Shown: piece by piece, positions 9,400 through 18,387 of the stretch
Numbering within the stretch: position 1 is the first letter of the stretch
Layout of the letters: each line of letters begins with the position of its first letter
Assembly (NCBI RefSeq): GCF_900113415.1
Contig: NZ_FOPH01000028.1
Coordinates: 1 to 33,439 of the forward strand
Length of the DNA stretch: 33,439 nucleotides
Direction of reading: 5' to 3'
Source of the DNA: Oribacterium sp. WCC10
GTDB taxonomy: Bacteria > Bacillota > Clostridia > Lachnospirales > Lachnospiraceae
The notes under the pieces: generated by a model
Databases searched by the model: none
What the model saw: only the letters and a program-made list of their open reading frames with translations
Told to the model about the DNA's origin: nothing
Program-made: the position numbers and the translations under genes

Positions 9400-11307
9400 A
9401 TGAAAAGAGGAAAAAGCCAGGCTGTATATAAATTCCTGCCGGGAATGTGGGTATCTGAAAAAAATGACGCAGGGCGAGCAATAACAGCTCAAATCAATAA
9501 CTGGAATAATAGAAAGATGGAGAATATCCATCATAACTTCATAGAAGGCGAGATAAAGAGGCAAATAGAACTATTTGGAAAGCGCGGTGGAGATATAAAC
9601 GCGTTTAATCTAAATGGTGATAATTGCTTTATGGTTGTCGAGCCAGCGTGTATTGATGGCGTTCCTGATATTATTGGAACAATGTCTCCATTACTGTTTT
9701 ATTGCAGTTCATGCCATTATACGTTTCAAAAAAACAATGCAAGCCAGGTTGATGGACGTACTTGGAAATGCCCTAATTGTGAGAAACAGTCTATAAAGCA
9801 GTTACAAATGGTTTATACATGTGAATGTGGATATGCGGAGCCTATTAAGAGGCCTTTTGTAAAAGGTGTTAAGGACTTACTATATAAGCCTAATATCAAT
9901 CCAAATAAGATGTATTACAAGCAAGGCAATGCGGAAAAGGCCGCCGAGTTTGTAATTCCGTGTCCTACATGTAAGTCAAGACTGCTTCCTGACAACGCAG
10001 AGTCAAGTCGTAATTATAAGCCATTTTCTCTTAGAATTATCAATTTGGTTGATAAAAGAAGCGGAGACTTCTTTGAAAAGGGAGAAGAGGCTCAGAAGAT
10101 TGTTATAGCAAAGTGGTTTGGAAAGTTATCTCAAGAAGATTACGAAAAGATTCTGGATAATGTCGCGGTTGCATTTAGCGACATGATGCGAAGCGATGAG
10201 CAAAGAAAAGAAGCGGAAGTAACTGTTCAAGGAATGGTTGATGCAGGACTCATAACTCAAGATCAATTCGACAAATTTGTAAGTAACATGCTTGCGACAA
10301 AGCAAAAAAATGGTGGAGTAGAACAATATGCAGCAGCATGTGATAACTTGTTTTCAACTATGAAAAAGGCTAATGAAGAGGTATATCAGCAATGGGTTAG
10401 CAGTTATTCATATAAGTTGATGCAGTATGACACTATCAAGTATGCGAAGCAAGTATACACTCTTCAGGATGCTATTGAAAAACAGATTGAATTAGAGTTT
10501 ATTGATAGCCCGGATGATATTTTATTAATGAACAAGAAACTTGGCATAACAAATATGCAGGTTTCCTGTGATATAGATGTTATTAGTTGTACTTATGGCT
10601 ACACACGTAAAACAGCAGATCCTGTTATAGCGCAAAAGCAAAATTCGAAGTGCAGATTAAAACTCAATGCTTACGATAAGACAAAAGATGGAAATGCGAA
10701 TCTTGTTTACGGTGCAGAGTTAGAAACAGAAGGCATTTTATTTGAGATAAGTCAGCGAAAAATTATTGAATGGTTATATGCTAATAAAGTTATTAAAGAA
10801 GAGCAGCTTCCAGATCTTGATGACGAGTTATCTGTAAAGAAATGGTTTGCTGAAAATGTAAAAGGCGAGTTGGTTTCTGCTTTTGGAGAAATAGAAGACG
10901 CTGAGCAAATAACTAAATACGTTTTTTCTTTGCTACATTCGATGTCACATGCATTTATTAAGACTGCTGGAGAGATGAGCGGTTTGGCAGGTAACTCTTT
11001 AACAGAAATAATAATAGTTGAAACTGCCAGCATATTTATGTATGCGCAGACTACGCAAGCAGTTCCGCTGGGAGCTTTGTCTGGTATGGCAGAGAACAAT
11101 TATGCACAATTTCTTAACAAGGTATACACAGATACGAGAAACTGTGTGTTTGATCCAATATGCTCTGAAAGAGATGATACTAGCTGCAGTGCATGCTTGA
11201 TTATTCCTGAGATTTCATGTAACCATTTCAACAATGGTCTTGGTAGAAAATACATGTACACGATAGATACTTTAGAAGAACCACTTATTGGTTTCTGGGA
11301 GATGTGA
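9400..11307 (+). CDS. drmB: DrmB-like DUF1998 protein (DISARM core)
   Basis: A 635-residue protein starting behind GAGG, 11 bp after the DrmA-like gene. Several cysteine pairs lie in the first third: CSSC and CPNC near residues 106-125, CECG near 140 and CPTC near 190. They suggest zinc ribbons. The C-terminal part (about residues 505-625) has DUF1998 features: LLHSMSHAFIKTAGEMSG, then LTEIIIVET, then a cluster with CVFDPIC and CSACLIIPEISC. DUF1998 proteins partner SF2 helicases: DrmB with DrmA in DISARM, and MrfB with MrfA in DNA repair, where MrfB is a nuclease. Size matches DrmB (about 600). The adjacent helicase and identical gene order make the pairing secure. Biochemical activity of DrmB is not evident from motifs here. 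Confidence 0.83.
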   Translation: MKRGKSQAVYKFLPGMWVSEKNDAGRAITAQINNWNNRKMENIHHNFIEGEIKRQIELFGKRGGDINAFNLNGDNCFMVVEPACIDGVPDIIGTMSPLLFYCSSCHYTFQKNNASQVDGRTWKCPNCEKQSIKQLQMVYTCECGYAEPIKRPFVKGVKDLLYKPNINPNKMYYKQGNAEKAAEFVIPCPTCKSRLLPDNAESSRNYKPFSLRIINLVDKRSGDFFEKGEEAQKIVIAKWFGKLSQEDYEKILDNVAVAFSDMMRSDEQRKEAEVTVQGMVDAGLITQDQFDKFVSNMLATKQKNGGVEQYAAACDNLFSTMKKANEEVYQQWVSSYSYKLMQYDTIKYAKQVYTLQDAIEKQIELEFIDSPDDILLMNKKLGITNMQVSCDIDVISCTYGYTRKTADPVIAQKQNSKCRLKLNAYDKTKDGNANLVYGAELETEGILFEISQRKIIEWLYANKVIKEEQLPDLDDELSVKKWFAENVKGELVSAFGEIEDAEQITKYVFSLLHSMSHAFIKTAGEMSGLAGNSLTEIIIVETASIFMYAQTTQAVPLGALSGMAENNYAQFLNKVYTDTRNCVFDPICSERDDTSCSACLIIPEISCNHFNNGLGRKYMYTIDTLEEPLIGFWEM

Positions 11308-11309
11308 TT

Positions 11310-12902
11310 ATGGCAATAATGTATCCAAAAGATATAGCACAGTATGCGCCTACTGAGTCTGAACAATTGGTGTTTTATGAATTACAACAACAGTTGCCGG
11401 ATACATTTGAAGTCTTTTATTCAGTATCCTGGACATACACGAAGAATGGAAAAAAGGAAAAATCAGAAGCCGACTTTGTGGTTGTCAGCCCTAATTATGG
11501 ATTTCTATGCCTGGAAGTGAAAGGAGGGAATGGAATAAGGGTTGAAGATAATGAGTGGACTATTTTAGATAGTACTCATGGTGATCGAAAGCTGACACGA
11601 TCTCCTTATGAACAAGCAGAAGCAAGCATGTATTTTTTTCAGAAAGCGTATTCTAATGAATATAACTTGGATTACCAAGGAATATATGGTGCTGGCGTAG
11701 TATTTCCATTTTATAAAGTTAATGAAATCGAGAAATTAAGCAATCGTTCTGAGGTTTGTACCATTGATAGTACTGGAATGAATGATCTACATAACAGAAT
11801 TAAAAAGATGTTTAAATTCTGGGGTGGTTCATCATATGGATTTAAGCTCTATGAGAAAAATCAGCATAAATCCTTTGTAGAAATTATTCGAAAACGAATA
11901 GCTATTAACGCGGCAGCAGGAGCTCTTGTGAAGTATAAAGAGCGACAGTTTAAAATGGTTAATAAAGTACAGGACGGCTATGTTTATTTTTTGTCTAATA
12001 TTAGGCAGTTTTATATTAGAGGTGGAGCTGGTACAGGAAAAACATGGATTGCAATGAAGCTCGCTGAACTAGAGGCAGGTGATCCAAATAAATCTGTTAT
12101 GTTTTTGTGTGCTTCACCAAACTTGGCAAAGATGGTGAGAGAAAGACTTTCAAATAAGATAGAAGTGTATGACATAAAAACACTTATAAAAAAAATATCG
12201 TTGAATCCTGAAAACTACCAGGCGCCACGCTATGAGGGAATCAACGATTCTATCAGGGAAGATGCAGATAAATTCGACGCGATTTTTATTGATGAGGCGC
12301 AAGATTTTTCTGAGGATTTGGCTTTTTTGACAAAAGCGTTGTTAGTTGATGAGCATGAATCAAGGCTTGGTGTTTTTTATGATGATGTACAAGTGTTTAG
12401 AAAGGACAGCTTTGGTGATGCTTTTATGATTTCTACTCCACCATTTCTTTTACATGAAAATATAAGAAATACAGCTAATATATACAGTTGGGCGATGGAG
12501 AATACAGAACTTGGCACAGATGTGATTGTAAATCCAGTTGAAGGACCTTGGCCAGTTTCTGAAAAAATTAATGATATAAAACATCTGAAGCATCGCCTTG
12601 AAAACTTGTTCAACAAGTTTTTAGAGGATGAAGGTTTGGATAGTTCATCATTAGTAATACTGACGGAGAACGCAGACAATTTCATTGATTTATGTGGGAC
12701 TTCAATAGCGAAATGGAAATTTGTAAAAGAATATACAGATAAGATTGATGAGATAAAGGTTTCTTCAGTGGAGGACTTTAAGGGACTTGAATCAGATATG
12801 ATAGTGTATGTTCATGCGAATGGTTCAACAGATAATTCCAACTATATAGCATATACCAGGGCTAGGTATTATTTGATGGAGTTGATTATGAGTAAATATT
12901 AG
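11310..12902 (+). CDS. NERD-domain nuclease fused to SF1 helicase
   Basis: A 530-residue protein. The ATG at 11310 lies just after the stop of the DrmB-like gene and has GGGAG about 8 bases upstream. Residues 15-130 look like a NERD (nuclease-related) domain, with EADFVVVSP followed by GFLCLEVKGG, matching the D...ExK pattern of PD-(D/E)xK enzymes. The helicase part begins with Walker A GGAGTGKTWIAMKLAE near residue 238, Walker B FIDEAQDF near 327, FYDDVQVF near 355, the NIRN motif near 386 and a final YIAYTRARYYL. NERD-helicase fusions recur in restriction and defence islands. Combined nuclease and translocase features suggest it could cut or degrade unmarked DNA. This would give the operon an effector in place of the absent DrmC phospholipase D; that substitution is inference. 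Confidence 0.84.
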   Translation: MAIMYPKDIAQYAPTESEQLVFYELQQQLPDTFEVFYSVSWTYTKNGKKEKSEADFVVVSPNYGFLCLEVKGGNGIRVEDNEWTILDSTHGDRKLTRSPYEQAEASMYFFQKAYSNEYNLDYQGIYGAGVVFPFYKVNEIEKLSNRSEVCTIDSTGMNDLHNRIKKMFKFWGGSSYGFKLYEKNQHKSFVEIIRKRIAINAAAGALVKYKERQFKMVNKVQDGYVYFLSNIRQFYIRGGAGTGKTWIAMKLAELEAGDPNKSVMFLCASPNLAKMVRERLSNKIEVYDIKTLIKKISLNPENYQAPRYEGINDSIREDADKFDAIFIDEAQDFSEDLAFLTKALLVDEHESRLGVFYDDVQVFRKDSFGDAFMISTPPFLLHENIRNTANIYSWAMENTELGTDVIVNPVEGPWPVSEKINDIKHLKHRLENLFNKFLEDEGLDSSSLVILTENADNFIDLCGTSIAKWKFVKEYTDKIDEIKVSSVEDFKGLESDMIVYVHANGSTDNSNYIAYTRARYYLMELIMSKY

Positions 12903-12922
12903 TGTGGGAAAGGGGCAAGAAA

Positions 12923-13951
12923 ATGAGTATTTGGCTTTTTAGAGCGGGAAAAAATGGCGAGTTTGAAGCTAAGTTTTTGAATGAGAAAAGAATATATCTT
13001 ACATGGGATGGATTAAACATTAATCTTTCAGAATACAAAGATAGAGAAAAACTGTTAGAAAAACTTCAGGAATTATATTCTGGAGAGAAGACAAATACTA
13101 TAAGAAATTGGGCTTCCCAGATATATCCCATTGCACATCGTATAGAAAAAGGTGATTGGATAGTTTTGCCAAGTAAACTGTCCAGTACAATTCATTTTGG
13201 AAAAGTTGTGGGAGGTTATTCTTTTGACGCTGATGCAGATAATCCATACTATCATTTTAGAGATGTAGAATGGTTTGCTACAGATGTGCCAAGAAATAAC
13301 TTTGATCAAGACTTGCTATATTCGTTTGGCGCGTTTATGACAGTATGTAAGATTACTAGGAATGATGCAGAAAATCGCATTAAGCAGATGGCTGAGAACA
13401 ATTGGAAAACCAAAAGCGGACCAATAAAAGTATTTGCCGATGCTGATGATACTGAGAGTCATTCGCTTACGAATATTGAAGAAGCTGCAAATGATTCTAT
13501 TTCAAAGTATATTATTCGGAAATTTCAGGGTTATAAAATGGAACAGCTTATAGCTGAGATTCTTAAGGCCAAAGGGCTTACGGTATATCATAGTAAGCAA
13601 GGTGCAGATGGGGGGAAAGATCTACTTGCTTCTGGTGGAGAAATGGGGTTTGGCTCACCGAAGATATGTGTACAAGTTAAATCACAGGATTCTCCTATAG
13701 ATAGAGCTACATCAGATCAGCTTGGAGGGGTTATGTCTAAGGTTGGGGCCGAATATGGTCTTCTTGTATCGTGGAGTGGGTTTAAGAGTAGCGTCGAGCA
13801 GGAGCGTGGTAATCAGTTCTTTAGGATTCGGTTGTGGAATTCAAACGATGTTATTAAGGAAATTTTCGATAACTATGATAAACTAAGCGCTGAAATTCAG
13901 GCAGATATTCCACTTAAAAGAATTTGGATGCTTAGCGATGATGGCGAATAA
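12923..13951 (+). CDS. Mrr-type restriction endonuclease with N-terminal sensor-like domain
   Basis: A 342-residue protein. The ATG at 12923 is chosen for its AAAGGGG ribosome binding site; an upstream GTG abutting the previous stop is less likely. Residues 1-160 (opening SIWLFRAGKNGEFEAKFLNE, with IEKGDWIVLPSK) form a domain often found ahead of Mrr nucleases, reminiscent of EVE/PUA-like modified-base readers. Residues 200-315 are an Mrr_cat domain: MEQLIAEILKAKG, GADGGKDLLA (metal-binding Asp), then ICVQVKS (the QxK of the D...QxK signature, near residue 251), and QLGGVMSKVGAEYGLLVSW. Such proteins cut DNA according to modification state. Here it may either attack foreign modified DNA or depend on the two methylases in the operon. 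Catalytic residues appear intact. Confidence 0.83.
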   Translation: MSIWLFRAGKNGEFEAKFLNEKRIYLTWDGLNINLSEYKDREKLLEKLQELYSGEKTNTIRNWASQIYPIAHRIEKGDWIVLPSKLSSTIHFGKVVGGYSFDADADNPYYHFRDVEWFATDVPRNNFDQDLLYSFGAFMTVCKITRNDAENRIKQMAENNWKTKSGPIKVFADADDTESHSLTNIEEAANDSISKYIIRKFQGYKMEQLIAEILKAKGLTVYHSKQGADGGKDLLASGGEMGFGSPKICVQVKSQDSPIDRATSDQLGGVMSKVGAEYGLLVSWSGFKSSVEQERGNQFFRIRLWNSNDVIKEIFDNYDKLSAEIQADIPLKRIWMLSDDGE

Positions 13952-14048
13952 AACAACGCAAGAACAAAAAATGATTGAATTGATATCTTAAAAGAAAGAC
14001 ATTGTTTTGAAATATAAAAGAGGCTGAAGAAATGGGGGCACAAACAAA

Positions 14049-14798
14049 ATGAATCTGCAGAAAAATGAAGGAATACCAAAGAGATTAAAAGATTTTTGGG
14101 TGATGAATTGGAGGGTAATGCTTCTTGTTGTGGGAATTACAATAGTAATGGTTGTTTTATATTTTATAAATCAGTCACTTGTAGAGGCTATAAGTAATAT
14201 CACAGCGCTTCCAGCTTTCATTATTTCGTTCTTTGTGATTAATGCTGTAACAATATCACGTGGCAATTTAGAAGCATATCACAAGAAAAAAACATTGACT
14301 GAAAGTATAAATAGACAACGTCAGCAGGAGGTAAAAAAAGTATTTGATGACAGCCTGAGCCAAGTAAGGAATAATTATCAAAAATATAAGACTTATATCC
14401 GCAATAAAAGAAATAAGACTGAAATATCACCTTCAATGGTAAATCAATGCCAGAGCGAATTTAATACTTTAAGGGATTTTTATTTACAAACATTTGATTA
14501 TGTCAAAGGGCAAATATGTGATACGGATGGTAATTTAGGCATGTTGGCCGATTACGTTGATGATAATAATGATTATGTTTTAAGAAAAGAAGAATTTGAT
14601 TTCATGAAAGAATTCTTTGAGAGGGAGATTATTCCGAATGAGTATTTTGTGGTGTCTGAAGGACAAGGTAGTAACACCTCAGAAGATGCAAAATTGGAAA
14701 CATTAGAAAATGTATTTGGTGATCAAAGAGATGTATTTGGTAAATACTTAAAAATATGCCAGAGCATACAGAGCTCATTAGAGGGGGATTTATCATGA
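14049..14798 (+). CDS. Two-TM membrane protein with cytoplasmic coiled-coil region
   Basis: I do not recognise a family. The 249-residue protein has two hydrophobic segments, about residues 20-41 (rich in V, I, L, M after a WRVML start) and about residues 50-70 (TALPAFIISFFVINAVTIS). A long charged, probably helical region follows (RQRQQEVKKVFDDSLSQV and onward) with coiled-coil character to about residue 190. No signal peptide or catalytic motif is seen. It starts 97 bp after the Mrr-like gene, and its stop overlaps the start of the DGQHR gene (ATGA), so these two are co-translated. Small TM-plus-coil proteins in defence operons often anchor complexes or act as effectors; that role is only a suggestion here. 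Confidence 0.7.
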   Translation: MNLQKNEGIPKRLKDFWVMNWRVMLLVVGITIVMVVLYFINQSLVEAISNITALPAFIISFFVINAVTISRGNLEAYHKKKTLTESINRQRQQEVKKVFDDSLSQVRNNYQKYKTYIRNKRNKTEISPSMVNQCQSEFNTLRDFYLQTFDYVKGQICDTDGNLGMLADYVDDNNDYVLRKEEFDFMKEFFEREIIPNEYFVVSEGQGSNTSEDAKLETLENVFGDQRDVFGKYLKICQSIQSSLEGDLS

Positions 14799-16006
14799 AA
14801 CCATATATGTTTATTACAGTGGATCAGCCGGCAGGAAGGTTTTATGTGACAACGATTAATGCATCTGTGCTAATTCCCATATCTCAGTCACAAACAAGAA
14901 CTCCATACAACACAACAGGCATTCAAAGAATGTTACTATCAGATAGAGTGTCTTCAATAGCAACATATTGTAAGGGAACAGAAGCGATGTTTCCGACACC
15001 TATAATTTTGTCTGGAGATAGTAAATATTTTAGGTTTTATAAGGGACTATCAACAGATTATTCATTGACTGAAAAAAATATAGAAGATGTAGAGTATGCT
15101 AATTTAGATGCAGGATATTTAACTATTGATTCTGACGCAATAATAAGGGATCACCGATTTTTATCAATAGTGGACGGACAGCACAGATTAGCAGGAATAA
15201 GTGAATCAGGACTTGCTAATAAATTTGATTTACTAGTTATGTTTGTTTTTGATACTGAGGCGGCGCAAGATGCGGAGATTTTTTCAATTATTAATAGAAA
15301 TCAAAAGCAAGTTTCTAAATCTCTTGTATATGATTTGTACGGATTAAATGATAACCCTACGGTTGAGAGATTTGCTCATGAAGTAGTAAAGGCTATGAAT
15401 TCATTAGAATATTCTTCTATGCAGTATTGTATCAAAATGCTCGGATATAAGACGGACAATTATAATGATAGCGGAGAGTTGGTTCCTCAACTTGTTTCTC
15501 AAGGCTCACTAATGAGTGAGCTGATGAAGTTAATCACGAAGGATTCAACAAAAGACAACCTTTTGACATCTGAAGGACAAATGATTAGATTTGAAGCAGG
15601 TGATGAAAAACGAGTGTTTAGACGTTATTACGCGTATGATGAACTGGTACTGATGCAAGCTCATTGCATTGCTTTTTTCAATGCATGGATCAAACAGTTG
15701 GATTTATGCAGCTTTTCGAGAAATTCAATTATGTACAAAACTATAGGATTTGTTGCAGGCACTAAAACGCTTCAAATTGCTTTTAATGAATTAGTAGCTT
15801 CTTTTACAGGGGAAAGAAGCTATTCAGGGCAGAATATGAATAATGAGGAGTTTGATGGAAAAGCATTGGTAGAGCAATATGAGTCAATATACTCTAAATA
15901 TTTAGGTACTTTAAATTTTTCAGATATTCGTGTGGAATCAATCTCATCAAGCCAATCAGGTGCAAAAAAAATAGTAGATATTTTGTTTGCTAAGAGTCAG
16001 TTTTAA
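14795..16006 (+). CDS. DGQHR-domain (DndB-like) protein
   Basis: A 403-residue protein. The start at 14795 overlaps the previous stop and has GGAGGGGG nine bases upstream. The diagnostic motif VDGQHRLAGI is at residues 126-135, followed by LLVMFVFDT, then IFSIINRNQKQVSKSLVYDL. This is the DGQHR/DndB arrangement, distantly related to ParB-like folds. DndB represses phosphorothioation genes, and DpdB, part of 7-deazaguanine DNA modification systems, belongs to the same broad family. Finding this domain as the last gene of a DrmA/DrmB operon is unusual. It could be a regulator or part of the modification machinery. No tgtA/DpdA-type enzyme and no DndACDE genes are present in the window. It ends only 13 bp before the RIT element, so the element lies exactly at the 3' border of the operon. 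Confidence 0.8.
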   Translation: MKPYMFITVDQPAGRFYVTTINASVLIPISQSQTRTPYNTTGIQRMLLSDRVSSIATYCKGTEAMFPTPIILSGDSKYFRFYKGLSTDYSLTEKNIEDVEYANLDAGYLTIDSDAIIRDHRFLSIVDGQHRLAGISESGLANKFDLLVMFVFDTEAAQDAEIFSIINRNQKQVSKSLVYDLYGLNDNPTVERFAHEVVKAMNSLEYSSMQYCIKMLGYKTDNYNDSGELVPQLVSQGSLMSELMKLITKDSTKDNLLTSEGQMIRFEAGDEKRVFRRYYAYDELVLMQAHCIAFFNAWIKQLDLCSFSRNSIMYKTIGFVAGTKTLQIAFNELVASFTGERSYSGQNMNNEEFDGKALVEQYESIYSKYLGTLNFSDIRVESISSSQSGAKKIVDILFAKSQF

Positions 16007-16019
16007 GTGTAAATCAATA

Positions 16020-16102
16020 TACTCATGTAAAGAGCCTTTCGCGAAATCCCAAGGTACGGATTTCGCGAATAATACCAACTTTTTGTCCATACCCAACCTT
16101 TT
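16020..16102 (+). repeat. Left terminal inverted repeat of the RIT element with recombination core
   Basis: The repeat begins with TACTCAT and pairs with 19476-19558 in inverted orientation. It contains the core palindrome at 16038-16069: TTCGCGAAATCC, the spacer CAAGGTAC, then GGATTTCGCGAA. A box CCCAACCTTTT is at 16092-16102, and an inverted copy of it is at 16136-16146. Palindromic arms around a short spacer are the usual binding and crossover geometry for tyrosine recombinases. Confidence 0.85.
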
Positions 16103-16207
16103 ATACTAAGCTTACAAATATAGGTCCTCGTCATAAAAAGGTTGGGATTAAGTCCTGGCAATATATACTATCCTTATCCAACTAAAGCAGAGAAAGGATG
16201 GTATATC

Positions 16208-17422
16208 ATGAACCTTGAAAACCTATCATTAAGTCAGGATTCGCTTGTCGAATATATGGTGACCATGAATTACAGCAGCTCCTACATCATGGCCATACAA
16301 CGGGAAATCCGTTGGTTACTGAAAAACAAAAATAGTCACAAATGGATCACTTATGAGGAAGCGCTGCAAGATCGTGCTTTTGCTTGTGACAAGAAGAATT
16401 TCACCAATAAAAAAACCTTGTTTACTGTAATCAGACGGTTTGAAGAAGATTCCGTTTATCCTAACAGAACCAGACATCCTGAGGGCAACACTACTCCTCA
16501 GGAGCTCAATGCTGAGTTTAAAAAAATGGCCGTAGCTTTCGAAGCAATGGAAACACAGCGCTCGTTGAAGTTCGTCACCGTTACTAAGAATAATCGTTGC
16601 TTTCGATCATTCCTTCAGCATCTTCAATCCAGAGGATGTGAGAGGGCGTGTGATGTAACCGAAGCAGATTCGATAAGCTATTTCCGAGATAAAAACGGCG
16701 CTGTCTTGCGCGGATATACAGCCAAACGCATTATCAGCCATGCCCTTACACTCCTTGAAAAAACCGGATTCTCGGAATGTAAACGATTATCGGCACTCAT
16801 TCCTTTGATTAAGTATCATCATAAGAATACTCAGTTTCTTACAGATGATGAGATAGCAAAGATTCTTCACGCCCTTAAGGATAAAGAAGGTAATCTTTCT
16901 TTAAGAGATCGCGCCATAGGTTTCCTCCTTGTGTATACAGGAATGCGTGCCAGCGATATTTCTTCACTCAGGTTGGAAGATATCGATTGGCATAACGGGA
17001 AGATACATTGTATCCAGCAGAAAACCGGTGTGCCACTGAATCTTCCACTCCTGCCAGTTATCGGGAATGCTATCTATGATTATCTTGATAAGGAGCGCCC
17101 TCAGAGCAGTTGTGACTACTTATTTCTCAACAGCTTTTCTGCCGAGGGGCTCGCACCGGTTTCCATCTGTAGTATTTCCTACGTTATTTATAAAGCCTCG
17201 TGTGTACGCAATGCAAAAGGGGACCGTAAGGGAACGCATATTTTTCGGCACCATCTTGTCACAGCATTGCTTTCAAACGGTACGGATCAGGCAACGATTA
17301 GCCAGACAGTCGGTCACAGCTGCCCAGATTCATTGACACCATATCTGCATGCAGACATCGAAAACCTTCGGAAATGCGCTCTGGATATTTCGCAGTTTCC
17401 AATCCGCAGGGAGGGCTGTTAA
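16208..17422 (+). CDS. ritA: Tyrosine recombinase, first gene of RIT trio (RitA-like)
   Basis: A 404-residue recombinase. The ATG at 16208 is preferred over a longer start because an AAAGGA site precedes it. The N-terminal 190 residues form the core-binding/SAM-like region. The catalytic domain shows the first arginine in TGMRASDISSL, then HIFRHH (HxxR), a second histidine in VGHS, and the nucleophile candidate tyrosine in LTPYLHAD. All catalytic positions are present. The gene is followed after 2 bp by the second recombinase. RIT recombinases are thought to act together, each possibly binding a different site at the element ends. Confidence 0.87.
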   Translation: MNLENLSLSQDSLVEYMVTMNYSSSYIMAIQREIRWLLKNKNSHKWITYEEALQDRAFACDKKNFTNKKTLFTVIRRFEEDSVYPNRTRHPEGNTTPQELNAEFKKMAVAFEAMETQRSLKFVTVTKNNRCFRSFLQHLQSRGCERACDVTEADSISYFRDKNGAVLRGYTAKRIISHALTLLEKTGFSECKRLSALIPLIKYHHKNTQFLTDDEIAKILHALKDKEGNLSLRDRAIGFLLVYTGMRASDISSLRLEDIDWHNGKIHCIQQKTGVPLNLPLLPVIGNAIYDYLDKERPQSSCDYLFLNSFSAEGLAPVSICSISYVIYKASCVRNAKGDRKGTHIFRHHLVTALLSNGTDQATISQTVGHSCPDSLTPYLHADIENLRKCALDISQFPIRREGC

Positions 17423-17424
17423 CC

Positions 17425-18387
17425 ATGAAAGAGCATATATCCTTTATGAAGGAACTTATGAACCATTTCGTGGCGTTTATGGAGTCTTCCGATCGCTGGT
17501 GTAATAATTACGATGAAAATCTTCATCTGTTTGATTTGTTTCTCTCAAAAAACTATCCGGATGCTACAATCCTTACCAATGACATGGTGGATGGATGGTG
17601 TAACAAGAGAAGCAGCGAGAACGCACAATCAAGGCATACCCGTATAAAGGCGGTGATCGCTTTTATTAAATATCTTAATGCCCGAGGGATCTCCGGCATA
17701 ACGCCGCCTGAGGCTCCACCGCACGGCAAGCGTAATTATATACCACACTCCTTCACGGAGGAGGAATTTCACAGGTTCTTCTATGAATGCGATAACATCC
17801 CCATATCTGGCGGGTTAATGAAAAATGATTCTCTCAGGCGCAGCCTGATCATCCCCGTTTTCTTTAGACTACTCTATAGTTCGGGGATACGAACCACAGA
17901 AGCAAGGCTCCTTTCCTGTGATGATGCAGACCTTGAAAATGGGGTCTTGGAGATCAAACGTTCAAAAGGCTATGACCAGCACTATGTAGCTCTACATGAT
18001 TCCATGACGATAATGCTCAGGGAGTATAGCCGTGCCATGGATGCAGTCATGCCAGAACGAGTTGCCTTTTTCCCAAATAGGCAAGGCCTTTTTCTCCGTA
18101 CACAATGGGTATCCGACATTTTCAAAATTCTCTGGAATAAAGCCAATCCAGGTGTTAAAGCAGTTGCTTATGACATCAGACATAATTACGCCACTATGAA
18201 TATCAATTCCTGGATCGATGAAGGGTTTTCCCTTAATGATAACCTTGTTCATCTTTCCAGATCTATGGGGCACTATAGTGTAGATTCGACATCTTACTAT
18301 TACTCCCTGGTCCCGAACCTGGCTGGAATACTTGAAGCCCAGTCCGGTAATGCCTTCAAAAGAACGATTGGGGGCGGCCGGTTATGA
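17425..18387 (+). CDS. ritB: Tyrosine recombinase, second gene of RIT trio (RitB-like)
   Basis: A 320-residue protein. The ATG at 17425 has GGGAGGG ten bases upstream and lies 2 bp after the stop of the first recombinase. Catalytic features are the first Arg in SSGIRTTEARLL, YDIRHNYAT (here IRH replaces the usual HxxR), SMGHYSVDS and the tyrosine cluster TSYYYSLVP. The first His of HxxR is replaced by Asp/Ile context, as sometimes occurs in divergent recombinases; R, H and Y remain. It overlaps the third gene by 4 bp, so translation is coupled. Confidence 0.86.
   Translation: MKEHISFMKELMNHFVAFMESSDRWCNNYDENLHLFDLFLSKNYPDATILTNDMVDGWCNKRSSENAQSRHTRIKAVIAFIKYLNARGISGITPPEAPPHGKRNYIPHSFTEEEFHRFFYECDNIPISGGLMKNDSLRRSLIIPVFFRLLYSSGIRTTEARLLSCDDADLENGVLEIKRSKGYDQHYVALHDSMTIMLREYSRAMDAVMPERVAFFPNRQGLFLRTQWVSDIFKILWNKANPGVKAVAYDIRHNYATMNINSWIDEGFSLNDNLVHLSRSMGHYSVDSTSYYYSLVPNLAGILEAQSGNAFKRTIGGGRL

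Noticed and set aside
1-16006. Calling the operon a complete class 1 or class 2 DISARM system
   Set aside because: DrmC, DrmD and DrmE are not visible and the accessory genes differ. Only DISARM-like is supported.
14795-16006. DGQHR gene as evidence for a phosphorothioation (Dnd) or 7-deazaguanine (Dpd) system
   Set aside because: No DndA/C/D/E and no DpdA-type gene is present; the domain alone is not sufficient.
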